The notes beneath the pieces were generated by a model. That model did no database searches and was not told the origin of the DNA. It was given only the letters and a program-made list of their open reading frames with translations. Shown here in pieces: positions 17,381 to 26,735 of a stretch of DNA of 64,000 bases. Numbering within the stretch: position 1 is the first letter of the stretch; every line of letters starts with the position of its first letter. Both the position numbers and the translations under genes were made by a program. The stretch is taken from the NCBI GenBank assembly GCA_027488905.1, contig JAIYAT010000007.1:329476-393475 (forward strand), written 5' to 3'. This DNA is from Bacteroidota bacterium. Its GTDB lineage: Bacteria; Bacteroidota; Bacteroidia; UKL13-3.

Positions 17381-18934
17381 ATGGCAACTCCACAAGAGAA
17401 ATTTGTTGAGGCACTTCGCCTTTTAAAGGAACTACAAGACAAAGGAATAGTGGGCATACATTATTCTAACCTTCCCAACATAAAGCACAGGCAATTGCTT
17501 ATCAAACATGGCTTTATTCGCGAGGTAAGCAAGGGTTGGTATATTGCTACTGATCCTGCTGAAATGGAGGGTGAAACAACTGCTTGGTTTAGTTCATATT
17601 GGGAGTTTATTGCACAATATCTTGAACATAAATACTATGAAAACTGGTGTTTGTCTGCCGATCAATCTTTGGCCATACATGCAGGTAATTGGACAATTCC
17701 AGAACAATTGCTAGTCAGATCCTCGAAAGGAAATAACAAACCAACACCTTTACCTTATTCAACCTCTTTTTTTAATTTAAAAACTGAAATACCTTCAAAG
17801 GAGCATTTGGTTGTTTACAAAGGTATTAGAATATACAGTTTACAAGCGGCGCTTGTCTATTGCTCTGCAACGTCATTTTCTTATCATCCCATTGATGCCC
17901 GCACTGCGCTTTCTCAAATTAGAGATGCTTCTGAGGTATTGCCAATTCTTTTAGATAACGGCCATACAAAATATGCTGGTCGCTTGGCAGGGGCTTTTCG
18001 AAATAATGCCCAAGAAAAAATTGCAGTTCAAATCATCGAGACCTTTAAGCAAGCGGATTATGAAATTAGGGTAGAAGATCCCTTCAACCATAAACTTACC
18101 ATACAGCTTTCAAATCGCACAAGTACACCTTATGTTAACCGTATTCGCCTCATGTGGCAGCAAATGAGAGCGGTTGTTTTAGCGCATATACCACCTGCAA
18201 TATTATTGCCTAAAGTGCATCAAATATTGTTCAAGGAAATAGATGATATTTATCTTACAGATGCTTACCATTCATTATCTATTGAGCGTTATAAAGTAAC
18301 TCCTGAATTGATAGAAAAGGTTAGTTCAGGCAAATGGAATTTAAAGGAAAATATTGAGGATAGAAAACAAAGAGATGCCATGGCTGCAAGGGGTTACTAT
18401 CAAGCATTCTTGGCAGTTAAAGCATCCATTAAATCAATTCTTGAGGGTGGTAATCCGGGCGCTGTTGCAAACAACCAACATTCAAAGTGGTACCGAGAAT
18501 TGTTTGATCCAAGTGTGTCAGCAGGAATTTTGCGACCATCTGATTTGGCAGGATACCGCAGTCATCAGGTGTACATTGGTAATTCCAAACATGTCCCATT
18601 AAGTGTTGATGCCATGCGAGATGCCATGCCCGTTTTGTTTGAATTGTTGGAAGAAGAAAAAGAGGCAGCTGTAAGATCTGTTTTGGGTCATTTTATATTT
18701 GTTTTTATTCATCCTTACATGGATGGAAATGGCCGAATTGGTCGCTTTTTAATGAATGTGATGCTTGTCACCGGTGGCTATCCATGGATTGTGATACCCT
18801 TTGAAAATAGAGATGAATACATGAAGACGCTTGAAAGTGCTAGCGCTGATATGGATATTGAACCCTTTGCTAAGTTTATTGGCATTTTGCTCAAAGAAAG
18901 CCAATCTGGAAATCGGCGAGCTATTTTACCCTAG
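17381..18934 (+). CDS. AbiEi-like antitoxin domain fused to a Fic domain
   Basis: 517 residues. Residues 1-60 look like a winged helix (LLKELQDKGIVGIHYSNLP, then LLIKHGFIREVSKGWYIAT). Residues ~60-235 resemble the AbiEi type IV antitoxin body (NWCLSADQSLAIHAGNW, then PEQLLVRSS and VVYKGIRIYSLQAAL). The C-terminal ~230 are a Fic domain with the motif HPYMDGNGRIGR at 444-455. It should transfer AMP or a related group to a protein hydroxyl. A candidate inhibitory motif SLSIER (298-303) keeps Ser and Glu but has Arg where Gly/Asn is usual. The gene is single, flanked by 52-bp repeats and preceded by iterons. I infer a self-regulated toxin-antitoxin-like or defence gene. Confidence 0.82.
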   Translation: MATPQEKFVEALRLLKELQDKGIVGIHYSNLPNIKHRQLLIKHGFIREVSKGWYIATDPAEMEGETTAWFSSYWEFIAQYLEHKYYENWCLSADQSLAIHAGNWTIPEQLLVRSSKGNNKPTPLPYSTSFFNLKTEIPSKEHLVVYKGIRIYSLQAALVYCSATSFSYHPIDARTALSQIRDASEVLPILLDNGHTKYAGRLAGAFRNNAQEKIAVQIIETFKQADYEIRVEDPFNHKLTIQLSNRTSTPYVNRIRLMWQQMRAVVLAHIPPAILLPKVHQILFKEIDDIYLTDAYHSLSIERYKVTPELIEKVSSGKWNLKENIEDRKQRDAMAARGYYQAFLAVKASIKSILEGGNPGAVANNQHSKWYRELFDPSVSAGILRPSDLAGYRSHQVYIGNSKHVPLSVDAMRDAMPVLFELLEEEKEAAVRSVLGHFIFVFIHPYMDGNGRIGRFLMNVMLVTGGYPWIVIPFENRDEYMKTLESASADMDIEPFAKFIGILLKESQSGNRRAILP

Positions 18935-18976
18935 CACTAGAAATACTCTTATTGACCATCGTTTAAAGTCTAAAAT

Positions 18977-19028
18977 CATCTACCATTAAAAACTTCTCCC
19001 AATACCAACTACCCATCTAAAGGCAGTG
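18977..19028 (-). repeat. 52-bp sequence shared with 17155-17206
   Basis: The intact copy. It contains the last codons of the M1 peptidase gene (WVVGIGRSF and stop) plus about 10 bases beyond. Five mismatches separate it from the copy at 17155-17206. Together the copies bracket a 1770-bp segment holding the iterons and the Fic gene. Confidence 0.75.
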
Positions 19029-22000
19029 TTTTGGGTTTCGCCGTATAAAGGCTGACTAAGATAAAACGGCATATCAAAACGAAGGGTCAAAGGTTTTGGG
19101 TCATCCAAAATTCCCCATTTTTTGATGGTTAAAGCAATGCCTGCACCTGCATCTGCTAAAACACTTGTTTCGAGTTTTAGGTTGCCAAATTGTTTGCCTA
19201 AAAAACCTGCATCTGCAAATAAATAACTATCAAGGTGAAGAAACTTGCTCAAACCTTTTGGTTTTATAAAATCTAGGTAATTGTCAAAGTCAACTTCTAC
19301 ATTTATGGAAGTGCCGTATTTGCCACTTATTGCTTCGAACTTTGTATTGTCTAGGGTGATAAAATTTAAATACCCTGCATATCCTCTTAGGTTCAAACCG
19401 CCCCCTAATTGAAAATGATTGCCTGCAGTTGTATAATTCATCCATTGCTCAGGCACAATTCCGGCAGCACGTGTGAATTTATTTTCTAGCATTTCTTCTG
19501 TGCTAGCACCAGCCAAATTGATTAGAAATTCTCCAGGCACACTTCCGCCATCTATATATGCAGCAAACAACCTACTCCGCAATTCTAACTTATGAATTTT
19601 GTTGCTTTGAACCAATTGCCCATCTAATCCTGCAAAATTGTACTTTGAAAAAGGCGCCATTCCTTTAACGTTTAGGGTAAACTTTCCTAGACCATTAAGC
19701 AGTTGGTAGCTTCTTTCATAGGTAAGGTTAAGGGAGTTTACCCAGTTATTAAGACTTGAAACATTGGGCATACCTATGAACAAAATTTCAGGTACAGAAC
19801 TAACCGGATTAAAAGTATAGGACTGGCTGTTGCCTAAGTAATACATTTGATGGCGTTTCATGGCTTTAACCGAAGCCCTAAATGTATTTTTACCTATTGT
19901 ATTTTGCCAACCCACTTTATAAAGGCTTAAGCCATCCAAAAACCTGCTTTGAACAAATACTTCTTGAAACTTTTTAATTCGATGGCTGTAGCTAAATTGG
20001 TAATGGAATAAATCAATACCAGGACCTCTTTTGTATTGTTCTGCTTTACGATTGGTAGCCTGCCCTGTATTGTGCCAAAGTGTAAAGCTAAACCGATGTT
20101 TTAGGTTAAGGTAATTGCCATTCAAATGCAAGCCAACTTTAACGCCATCATAATTGTTGTACCATACATCCGGACGCCATTTGAGCAAATAATTATGCCT
20201 ATTGGGTGGCGATGAAATTTGATGATCAAAACTAAACAGCACAGGTAGTTTTTTTGAATTGTCGAGTAAGTTTATATCTGCAAGGCGTTTGCTTGGGTCA
20301 ATTACAACATCCTTTACTTTTCCTGTAACAGGCACCAAAACGGTATGGGTTGGATTAAGCAATCCCCAACCTGTCCATTTAGGTAAAACGGTGGCAGCAG
20401 TTTGTTTGTTGAACCAAGTGTTTGAGATATAGAAATTTTGTGAGGTATTGTCTTTATAACTTATGCTAAAATCAAGTGGCATTTGCATTTCGCCCTTTCT
20501 TTTAAAGGTAATGGCCACTGTATCTTTGTTAATTTGCTTTACGCGCGACACGCTGTAGTTAATGGTTTTAGTAGTTTCCATCCATTGGTCGAAGAACCAA
20601 TTTAAATCTACATGGGTATATTGAATGATGCTATTTCTAAAATCTTCAAAATAGGGGTGAGCCATTTTCCATTGGTTAAAATAATGTTGCATAGCGGCTA
20701 AGAAAAGCGAATCGCCAAGCACATATTGCAAGTTATACAACATGGTGGCAGTTTTGTAATACACATTGCTATATCCTCCGCCATGATGCAAGGCGCCGTT
20801 AAAGTCGTCGCTGTGCGTGTTAAGCGGCATGTCTAAGTTTAAGATAGCATCTCTAAGGTAGCCATACATCACGGTTTGATCCAAACTAGACAGGGGGATA
20901 TAGTTTTTTCCTATATAGCTATTTTTATTCACTTTGGTTTCGCCCCGCAAACGACTCATGCTCCAATGGGTTAGAAATTGTGTAAAGCCTTCATCCAAAC
21001 TTGCTCGGTAGGTTTCGTTATTTCCAACCATACCAAAGAACCAGTTGTGGCCAATCTCGTGGGCAAATAAGCCGTAATAGCCTGGGGAGCGACCGTTATC
21101 TAAAGTTAGCATTGGGTATTCCATACCATCACGTGCATCGGCCACAATCATTTTTGGGTAAGCATAGGTCCCAAAATCTTTGCTATAAGTTTGAATGATG
21201 AGGGCATTAAACTTTGCTGCATCCTGCCAACCCGCAGCATGTGGTTCTTGTGCTAGCGAAATGCAACGTACTTTACCTCTTGGATTGCCCGGCATTGGCA
21301 ATTTGTATTCTCCAATGCGGTAAGTTGGATCGGCAGTCCACGCAAAATCGTGGGTGTTTACTGCTTTAAATCGCCATGTTTTTGTTTTACCATCAATCGG
21401 AATTATTATAGAAGCAGCTTGCCCATAAGGTTTGTCTTTAAAATTGCTAATCTCTAACTTGGCTCGAAGGTCCTCGGGGAGCACTTCAGCTTCATTTTGA
21501 AGTTCGCCAGTTGCATCTAAAATATAATGGGATGGAAGGGTAAGGTTAATGTCGAATTGGCCGAAATCTCCGTAGAATTCTTTGCCTAAATGTTGTGCGG
21601 TTTCCCAACCAAATTTTCTATCATACACACAAATACGTGGATACCAATGCACACCATCATATTGTTTGTTGCCTTGGTCGTCTTTAAACATTTTCATCCT
21701 CCGGCGTTGGTTGCCGCCATCGTCAAAATAGGTTTCGAAGTTAATTTGAAAAGTGGCGCTTGAATTGGGGAGTATGGGTTTGTTTAGCTTCAGCTTCATG
21801 ATTGAATAATCTATGGTTGGTGTTGCCAATTCCCCATTTACTAAAACACGCGAAATAACAGTGCCTTTGCCATCCAATTCATATTTTCCAAATTTCTGTT
21901 TGAATCCATTGGCCAAGTTTAATTGCTCGAGGTAGCCTCCTTTTAAAAAGGCATTTTGGTACAAATGGAAATACACTTCATATAAAGTATCAGGAGAATT

Positions 22001-22216
22001 ATTTGTGTAAATTAGTAATTCTTCTGCGGTAACAATGTCTGTATTGTCATTAACTTCGGCATTAATTTTATAGTGAACATCCTGCTGCCAATAGGCATTG
22101 TGGGGTTTTCTGTTTTTCCAATAATAAGGATTTTCTGCGGAGGCAAAATCAAAATCTTGGGCAAAACCTGAGGTAATAAGAAGGCCAAAAAATATAGAAA
22201 ATACGGTTTTCTTCAT
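18986..22216 (-). CDS. secreted M1-family (gluzincin) metallopeptidase
   Basis: 1076 residues with a signal peptide (about 1-19, ending SGFAQ). The catalytic domain has GMEYPML, the exopeptidase-type motif, then HEIGHNWFFG at 386-395 and the third zinc ligand Glu409 in SLDEGF, the standard HExxH-18-E spacing. The last ~400 residues form a strand-rich region ending GIGRSF, which could be an outer-membrane barrel like those of surface-antigen proteins (SLNLTYERSY, GLNLRGYAGYL). I infer an envelope-located aminopeptidase. It is much longer than the ~600-880 residues of usual M1 enzymes because of this extension. The terminal codons are duplicated at 17155-17206. Confidence 0.85.
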   Translation of the reverse strand: MKKTVFSIFFGLLITSGFAQDFDFASAENPYYWKNRKPHNAYWQQDVHYKINAEVNDNTDIVTAEELLIYTNNSPDTLYEVYFHLYQNAFLKGGYLEQLNLANGFKQKFGKYELDGKGTVISRVLVNGELATPTIDYSIMKLKLNKPILPNSSATFQINFETYFDDGGNQRRRMKMFKDDQGNKQYDGVHWYPRICVYDRKFGWETAQHLGKEFYGDFGQFDINLTLPSHYILDATGELQNEAEVLPEDLRAKLEISNFKDKPYGQAASIIIPIDGKTKTWRFKAVNTHDFAWTADPTYRIGEYKLPMPGNPRGKVRCISLAQEPHAAGWQDAAKFNALIIQTYSKDFGTYAYPKMIVADARDGMEYPMLTLDNGRSPGYYGLFAHEIGHNWFFGMVGNNETYRASLDEGFTQFLTHWSMSRLRGETKVNKNSYIGKNYIPLSSLDQTVMYGYLRDAILNLDMPLNTHSDDFNGALHHGGGYSNVYYKTATMLYNLQYVLGDSLFLAAMQHYFNQWKMAHPYFEDFRNSIIQYTHVDLNWFFDQWMETTKTINYSVSRVKQINKDTVAITFKRKGEMQMPLDFSISYKDNTSQNFYISNTWFNKQTAATVLPKWTGWGLLNPTHTVLVPVTGKVKDVVIDPSKRLADINLLDNSKKLPVLFSFDHQISSPPNRHNYLLKWRPDVWYNNYDGVKVGLHLNGNYLNLKHRFSFTLWHNTGQATNRKAEQYKRGPGIDLFHYQFSYSHRIKKFQEVFVQSRFLDGLSLYKVGWQNTIGKNTFRASVKAMKRHQMYYLGNSQSYTFNPVSSVPEILFIGMPNVSSLNNWVNSLNLTYERSYQLLNGLGKFTLNVKGMAPFSKYNFAGLDGQLVQSNKIHKLELRSRLFAAYIDGGSVPGEFLINLAGASTEEMLENKFTRAAGIVPEQWMNYTTAGNHFQLGGGLNLRGYAGYLNFITLDNTKFEAISGKYGTSINVEVDFDNYLDFIKPKGLSKFLHLDSYLFADAGFLGKQFGNLKLETSVLADAGAGIALTIKKWGILDDPKPLTLRFDMPFYLSQPLYGETQNTAFRWVVGIGRSF

Positions 22217-22275
22217 AGGTGCAAAATAATATTTTTACAACAAACCATCGCTGCATTCATTAGCTTTGCCATAAT

Positions 22276-23229
22276 ATGAATCAATTAAAATTAGGTGACA
22301 AAGTTCGTTTTGTAAATGAGTCGATGGAAGGAATAGTTACTTCATTGAAAGATAAAAACTTAGTAGGTGTTACGGTAGAAGACGACTTTGAAATTCCGGT
22401 AATGGCAAGTGAGTTAGTGAAAATTAAGTTTGAAGAAAAGGCTGGCAATAATCAACCAGAGCTTCCAGCGGCAAAGGCTTTCAAAGGAAACTCGATTCAT
22501 CCTTTAGGTGTTTTCTTTGCCTTTGATAGGGTTGGAGAAGATGGCATTGAGTTGTTTGTTCACAATAATTTATCCGAGTGGGTTATCCTAAATGTGTTTC
22601 AAAAAGAAGATGGTGTTTACCATTTATGGCAACAATTGAAATTAGAAAGGGAAGAAACTTTACTTTTAGGTAAATATAAATTTTCATCCATACAAGAATG
22701 GAAAACCTTATTGGTTCAAATGCTGCCTGTTGAATCGCATACGGTAAAGCCTGGAAGTTTGGTTCAAACCGAATTAAACTTTGGCGTTAAAAAATTCCAT
22801 CAATGGTTAAAGCATTGTTTCTTTTTGAACCGACAAGCTTATATGCTAAGGTTAGATGAGGTTTTGGAGCCTTTGAATTTAAAGGCTTTGACACAAAGAG
22901 ATTTTGCTGAAACGCCTTCCTCAAATGTTAAAAATTTAAAAGATAAACCTGCCAGCATCATCGACTTACACTATGATGCTTTGCAACGCAATGGATACGG
23001 AAGTGCAACAGATATCACAGCTTTTCAAATGGATATTTTTACGCAAACTTTGGAGGCTGCCTTTGTCCATCAAATGAAAGAAGTAGTTTATATTCATGGC
23101 GTTGGTAACGCCTATTTGAAAAATAAAATTCGCACTTGGTTAAGCAAGCATCCCGAAATGGTGAGCGAGTTTGAAGAAGCCGATTTATTACAATTTGGCA
23201 ATGGCGCCACCTTGGTTAAATTAAAATAA
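22276..23229 (+). CDS. DUF2027 / Smr-domain protein
   Basis: 317 residues. The N-terminus is a short SH3-like strand region (KLGDKVRFVNESMEGIVTSL). A middle domain starts IHPLGVFFAFDR and the C-terminus is a Smr domain (IIDLHYDAL, then VYIHGVGNAYLKNKIRTWL and FGNGATLVKL). Smr domains, also found at the end of MutS2, nick or bind structured nucleic acid. HGVG stands in for the usual HGxG and is intact. It abuts the convergent receiver gene with no bases between. A perfect -7 motif TAGCTTTG at 22261-22268 lies 7 bases before the ATG, hinting at a very short leader. Confidence 0.82.
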   Translation: MNQLKLGDKVRFVNESMEGIVTSLKDKNLVGVTVEDDFEIPVMASELVKIKFEEKAGNNQPELPAAKAFKGNSIHPLGVFFAFDRVGEDGIELFVHNNLSEWVILNVFQKEDGVYHLWQQLKLEREETLLLGKYKFSSIQEWKTLLVQMLPVESHTVKPGSLVQTELNFGVKKFHQWLKHCFFLNRQAYMLRLDEVLEPLNLKALTQRDFAETPSSNVKNLKDKPASIIDLHYDALQRNGYGSATDITAFQMDIFTQTLEAAFVHQMKEVVYIHGVGNAYLKNKIRTWLSKHPEMVSEFEEADLLQFGNGATLVKLK

Positions 23230-23703
23230 TTACGACAACAACTCTTGTCTAAGGATAAACTCCATTTGATCTGCACTGCGCTCTGCCGCATCTGTGCGCT
23301 TGGCTTTTGTTCTAATTTCCTCTTCTTCTGCAAACTTAGCGATTGCCTTTTGTATTGTTTCATCCAATAAAGGCTCTTCCCAAGGTTTGTTTAAGTAAGC
23401 GAAAATCTTCCCTAAGTTTACAGCATCAACAGTGTCTTCAAAATTGGCAAAACCTGTAAGCATAATTCTAATTGGAAAGGGATGAAGGTCAACTAGTTTT
23501 TTTAAAAATTCTACACCTGTAATCTCTGGCATGCGTTGGTCGGTTATGACAACTTGAATATCAGGATTTTTCTCTAAAACACCTAAAGCATCTAATGCAC
23601 TAATGGCAATAAATACGTGATATTTTATACGAAAACATGCCTTAAAAGACATGAGGTTATTTTCTTCATCATCTACATACAATACCTTAATCTTTGTACT
23701 CAT
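23230..23703 (-). CDS. single-domain response regulator (receiver)
   Basis: 157 residues: a CheY-like receiver with acidic pocket VDDEEN, phospho-acceptor Asp in VVITDQRMPEITG, the switch Thr in MLTGF and Lys in LNKPWEE. A short helical tail follows, with no output domain. It is close to the receiver at the start of the 28872-29966 protein: both have YVDDExNNLMSFKAxFR and end KPW. It diverges from the ThiF-nitroreductase operon across an 86-bp gap, and I infer it belongs to that signalling circuit. Confidence 0.88.
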   Translation of the reverse strand: MSTKIKVLYVDDEENNLMSFKACFRIKYHVFIAISALDALGVLEKNPDIQVVITDQRMPEITGVEFLKKLVDLHPFPIRIMLTGFANFEDTVDAVNLGKIFAYLNKPWEEPLLDETIQKAIAKFAEEEEIRTKAKRTDAAERSADQMEFILRQELLS

Positions 23704-23789
23704 AATGTTTACCTAAACTTAAACTCAAATATAAAAGTAATTATTTATTTTGCTATTATTGTTATTCAAACAGCAAATATAATGTTTTA

Positions 23790-26048
23790 ATGGAGTATAC
23801 AACTTTGCAAATTACGCCTGAAATTTTTAAATTTACCCAAGCTGTTGAACTTGAGAAATGTATTTCAAGTCTTAAAGAAATCAGTCCTTTAAGGGTATTT
23901 GATAGCATTCAATTACAACTTAAAGACCTTTATAAATGTTTACATCCTCAATTACCGTTTTCTGCAGAAGGTTTTGAAGTTTGGCTTAGGGATAAATTAG
24001 AGGATAAGCCATTGAGTTGTTATGGCAATTGGATTTGGTATCCTAATGAGGGGGAGCTGGTTCATCTTTTGCCAGAAAATGAATTTATTTTGGTTCGAAC
24101 CAATCGAAATAAATATAAAATAACTCAACAAGAGCAAGAAATTTTGGGCCAAAAAGTTGTCGGAATTATTGGTCTTAGTGTCGGTCAAACGGTTGCCATT
24201 GCCATTGCCATGGAACGTGGTGCAGGAGAAATAAGATTGGCAGATTTTGATACCATTGATTTAAGCAACCTTAACCGTTTGCGCTGCTCAATTACAGACA
24301 TAGATCTAAACAAAGCAGAGATTTGTGCTAGAGAAATATGGAGAATTGACCCCTATCTTAAGGTTCGAATTTTTAAAGAGGGTCTTCATGCCGGAAATAT
24401 TGATGCATTCTTTACAGAGGGCGCTAAGCTAGATTTGTTAATAGAAGAATGCGATGCCTTGGACATTAAAGTTTTGGCTAGACATAAGGCAAAAGCGCTA
24501 GGAATTCCAGTTTTAATGGAAACCAACGACCGCTGTTTAATAGACATAGAACGATTTGATTTAGAACCAGAAAGGCCCTTGTTACACGGCTTAATGGGAG
24601 ACCTCGACCCTGAGAAACTGAAAGGATTAAGTCAGGAAGAAAAAATAACTTACTTGATGCCAATGGTCGGATTGCAAGCTTTATCTGAGCGCATGAAAGC
24701 CTCAATGATTGAAGTGCAAAGCTCGATAAGCAGTTGGCCGCAATTGGCTTCTGCTGTAACTATGGGAGCAGGTGTGGCAGCAGATTTAAGTAGAAAAATC
24801 CTTTTAAATGAATCTACGGTTTCAGGCAGATTTTATGTTGATTTAGACGAGTTAATTCCACAACCTATTCAACAAAAAACAGCAATTGAATCGGAAATCA
24901 GACCTGTTTTGTTGCAAGAACAAGAGTTAAAAGCCTATATTAGCAAGGCTCGGTTTGAACCTAGACCAGATTTGCTAGATGAAATAGAGAAGCAAAATTT
25001 ATTGAAAGCATGTATTCATGCGCCGTCAGGCGGGAATTGCCAGCCATGGAAATTCTATTTTCACCAAGGAAATTTGTATATTTTTCATGAGATGCACCAT
25101 TCTGTTTCTATGTTAGATTTTGGACATTTTGGTACTTATCTATCCATTGGAGCAGTTGTTGAAAATGCTAGAATTTATGCAAATTCACTGGGTTTGCTTT
25201 TGAATTGTAATTATTTTCCAGATGCAAGTAATACCCTGCTAGTGGCGGCCTTGAATTTTAAAAAGTCTTTTGGTCAAGTTGGTCATGATTTAACTGTTCA
25301 ACAACTCTTTGAGCGCCATACAAATCGGTTATTTACAACAAGAAAGGAATTAGTTGTTGAACATGAAAAAGCCTTGCTCGACTTGATAGGTTCAAACCGA
25401 ATTGGCAACCTTACTTTGATTAAAGATGCAGCTGAAATGAAGGAAGTTGCTGAAATATTAACTGAAGCAGAAAAGTTGTTGTTATTGAATCCACGAGGAC
25501 ATCAAGATATATTTGAAAGAGAAATTCGTTGGACGAAAGAGGAAGCTGAGGCAAAAAGGGATGGAATTGATTTAGCCACATTAAATATGAGCAAGGCAGA
25601 GGTTATTGCCCTAAAAGTAGCTGGCAGCAGAAAAGTAATGGAGTGGGTGAGTAAATTTGATGGGGGCGAGTCATTTAAGAAAAACACTAAAAAAGCCATT
25701 GCAGCCTCTTCTGCTATAGGAATATTAAGTATGCCATTTCAAAATGTTGAAGCATATTTGCATGGGGGAGAATTAATGGAGCGCATCTGGATAAAATGCA
25801 ATGTATTGGGATTGGCATTTCAACCAGTAACACAGTTTAGCTATTTATTAGCAAGAGCTGTAAACAAAGGAAATGGTTTGAATAGGGTTGAATATGGAAA
25901 ATTAATTGAGTTGAAAAATCAATTAATTTTAAAGTTTCCAAATCTAAATCAAAGGGAGATTGTATTTATATTTAGAATTGGTTACACAGAAAAAACACCA
26001 GTCATGGCTATGAGAAGGGAGATTGAAACAATGGTAATTAAAGACTAA
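23790..26048 (+). CDS. ThiF/E1-like adenylyltransferase fused to nitroreductase (Rv1355c-type)
   Basis: 752 residues. The first ~100 are unrecognised. Residues ~110-330 form an E1/ThiF Rossmann domain (VVGIIGLSVGQTVAIAIA, then LADFDTIDLSNLNRLR and LNKAEICARE), with the Asp, Arg and Lys used for adenylation. Residues ~400-750 are an FMN nitroreductase domain (HAPSGGNCQPWKFYF). The combination matches what I know as the Rv1355c family, which has no established function. E1-like enzymes activate carboxylates, and nitroreductase-fold enzymes can oxidise azolines. The next gene starts directly after the stop codon, so the operon is tight. Contains two exact copies of the 10-mer, and GGTTCGAACC at 24092-24101. 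Confidence 0.82.
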   Translation: MEYTTLQITPEIFKFTQAVELEKCISSLKEISPLRVFDSIQLQLKDLYKCLHPQLPFSAEGFEVWLRDKLEDKPLSCYGNWIWYPNEGELVHLLPENEFILVRTNRNKYKITQQEQEILGQKVVGIIGLSVGQTVAIAIAMERGAGEIRLADFDTIDLSNLNRLRCSITDIDLNKAEICAREIWRIDPYLKVRIFKEGLHAGNIDAFFTEGAKLDLLIEECDALDIKVLARHKAKALGIPVLMETNDRCLIDIERFDLEPERPLLHGLMGDLDPEKLKGLSQEEKITYLMPMVGLQALSERMKASMIEVQSSISSWPQLASAVTMGAGVAADLSRKILLNESTVSGRFYVDLDELIPQPIQQKTAIESEIRPVLLQEQELKAYISKARFEPRPDLLDEIEKQNLLKACIHAPSGGNCQPWKFYFHQGNLYIFHEMHHSVSMLDFGHFGTYLSIGAVVENARIYANSLGLLLNCNYFPDASNTLLVAALNFKKSFGQVGHDLTVQQLFERHTNRLFTTRKELVVEHEKALLDLIGSNRIGNLTLIKDAAEMKEVAEILTEAEKLLLLNPRGHQDIFEREIRWTKEEAEAKRDGIDLATLNMSKAEVIALKVAGSRKVMEWVSKFDGGESFKKNTKKAIAASSAIGILSMPFQNVEAYLHGGELMERIWIKCNVLGLAFQPVTQFSYLLARAVNKGNGLNRVEYGKLIELKNQLILKFPNLNQREIVFIFRIGYTEKTPVMAMRREIETMVIKD

Positions 26049-26735
26049 ATGATTAGAATTCGTGCATTTAAGGTGACAGATGACCACTCTGCCTGCTTGA
26101 GGTACATCAAGGGGCACCATTTGGTATTAGAGTCTTATGGCGTTACTAAGGTTACCTCTTTAAATGCAGATTGGATAGATGACCCAAATACTTATGCGAT
26201 TATAGTTGAATCAGAAGACAGCAAAAAGGTTTATGGTGGAGGAAGGGTTCAGATTAAAAGTGATACCTTAAAAATGCCTATGGAAGATGCAATAGCCATT
26301 TTGGATGATAGAATTTATGAATATACTGAAAAAATTGGGAAGTATCAGGTTGCAGAGTTTTGTGGGCTTTGGAATTCTAAAGAAATAGCTGGATATGGAA
26401 TAGGTAGCATTTATATGGGCAGAGTGGGAGTTGCAGTAGCCTCCCAGCTTGGCGTGCAATTAATGGCCTTATGTTCACCTGGAACCTTACGCAATTGCTT
26501 AAAAGTGGGTTTTGATATAATACGAGAATTAGGTAACAACGGAACTTTTTATTATCCTAAGGAAGATTTAACGGCAACTGCACTTATAATTAATGATTTA
26601 GTTAATTTACCCTTTGCCAATCCAGATGAAAAATTGGCAATTGAAAAAATAAAATCTAACTTGAGCGGCGGAGCTACAGAAAAAGGGCCAAAAGGCGTAA
26701 TGGATTTTATATATGATTTGCAAATAAACCGATGA
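26049..26735 (+). CDS. GNAT-like acyltransferase (autoinducer-synthase-like fold)
   Basis: 228 residues. The pattern YGGGRVQIKSDTLKMPME, KYQVAEFCGLWNSKEIAGYG, GRVGVAVASQLGV and LKVGFDIIRELG recalls GNAT proteins of the N-acyl amino acid synthase/LuxI type, where a small polar molecule is acylated from acyl-ACP or acyl-CoA. The match is by shape and is not strong enough to name a substrate. Its ATG follows the TAA of the ThiF-nitroreductase gene with no gap, and its stop overlaps the sensor kinase start. It is therefore likely made in step with both. Confidence 0.62.
   Translation: MIRIRAFKVTDDHSACLRYIKGHHLVLESYGVTKVTSLNADWIDDPNTYAIIVESEDSKKVYGGGRVQIKSDTLKMPMEDAIAILDDRIYEYTEKIGKYQVAEFCGLWNSKEIAGYGIGSIYMGRVGVAVASQLGVQLMALCSPGTLRNCLKVGFDIIRELGNNGTFYYPKEDLTATALIINDLVNLPFANPDEKLAIEKIKSNLSGGATEKGPKGVMDFIYDLQINR

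Noticed and set aside
18935..18985. Insertion sequence around the Fic islet
   Set aside because: No transposase frame, no terminal inverted repeats; only the 52-bp direct repeats were found.
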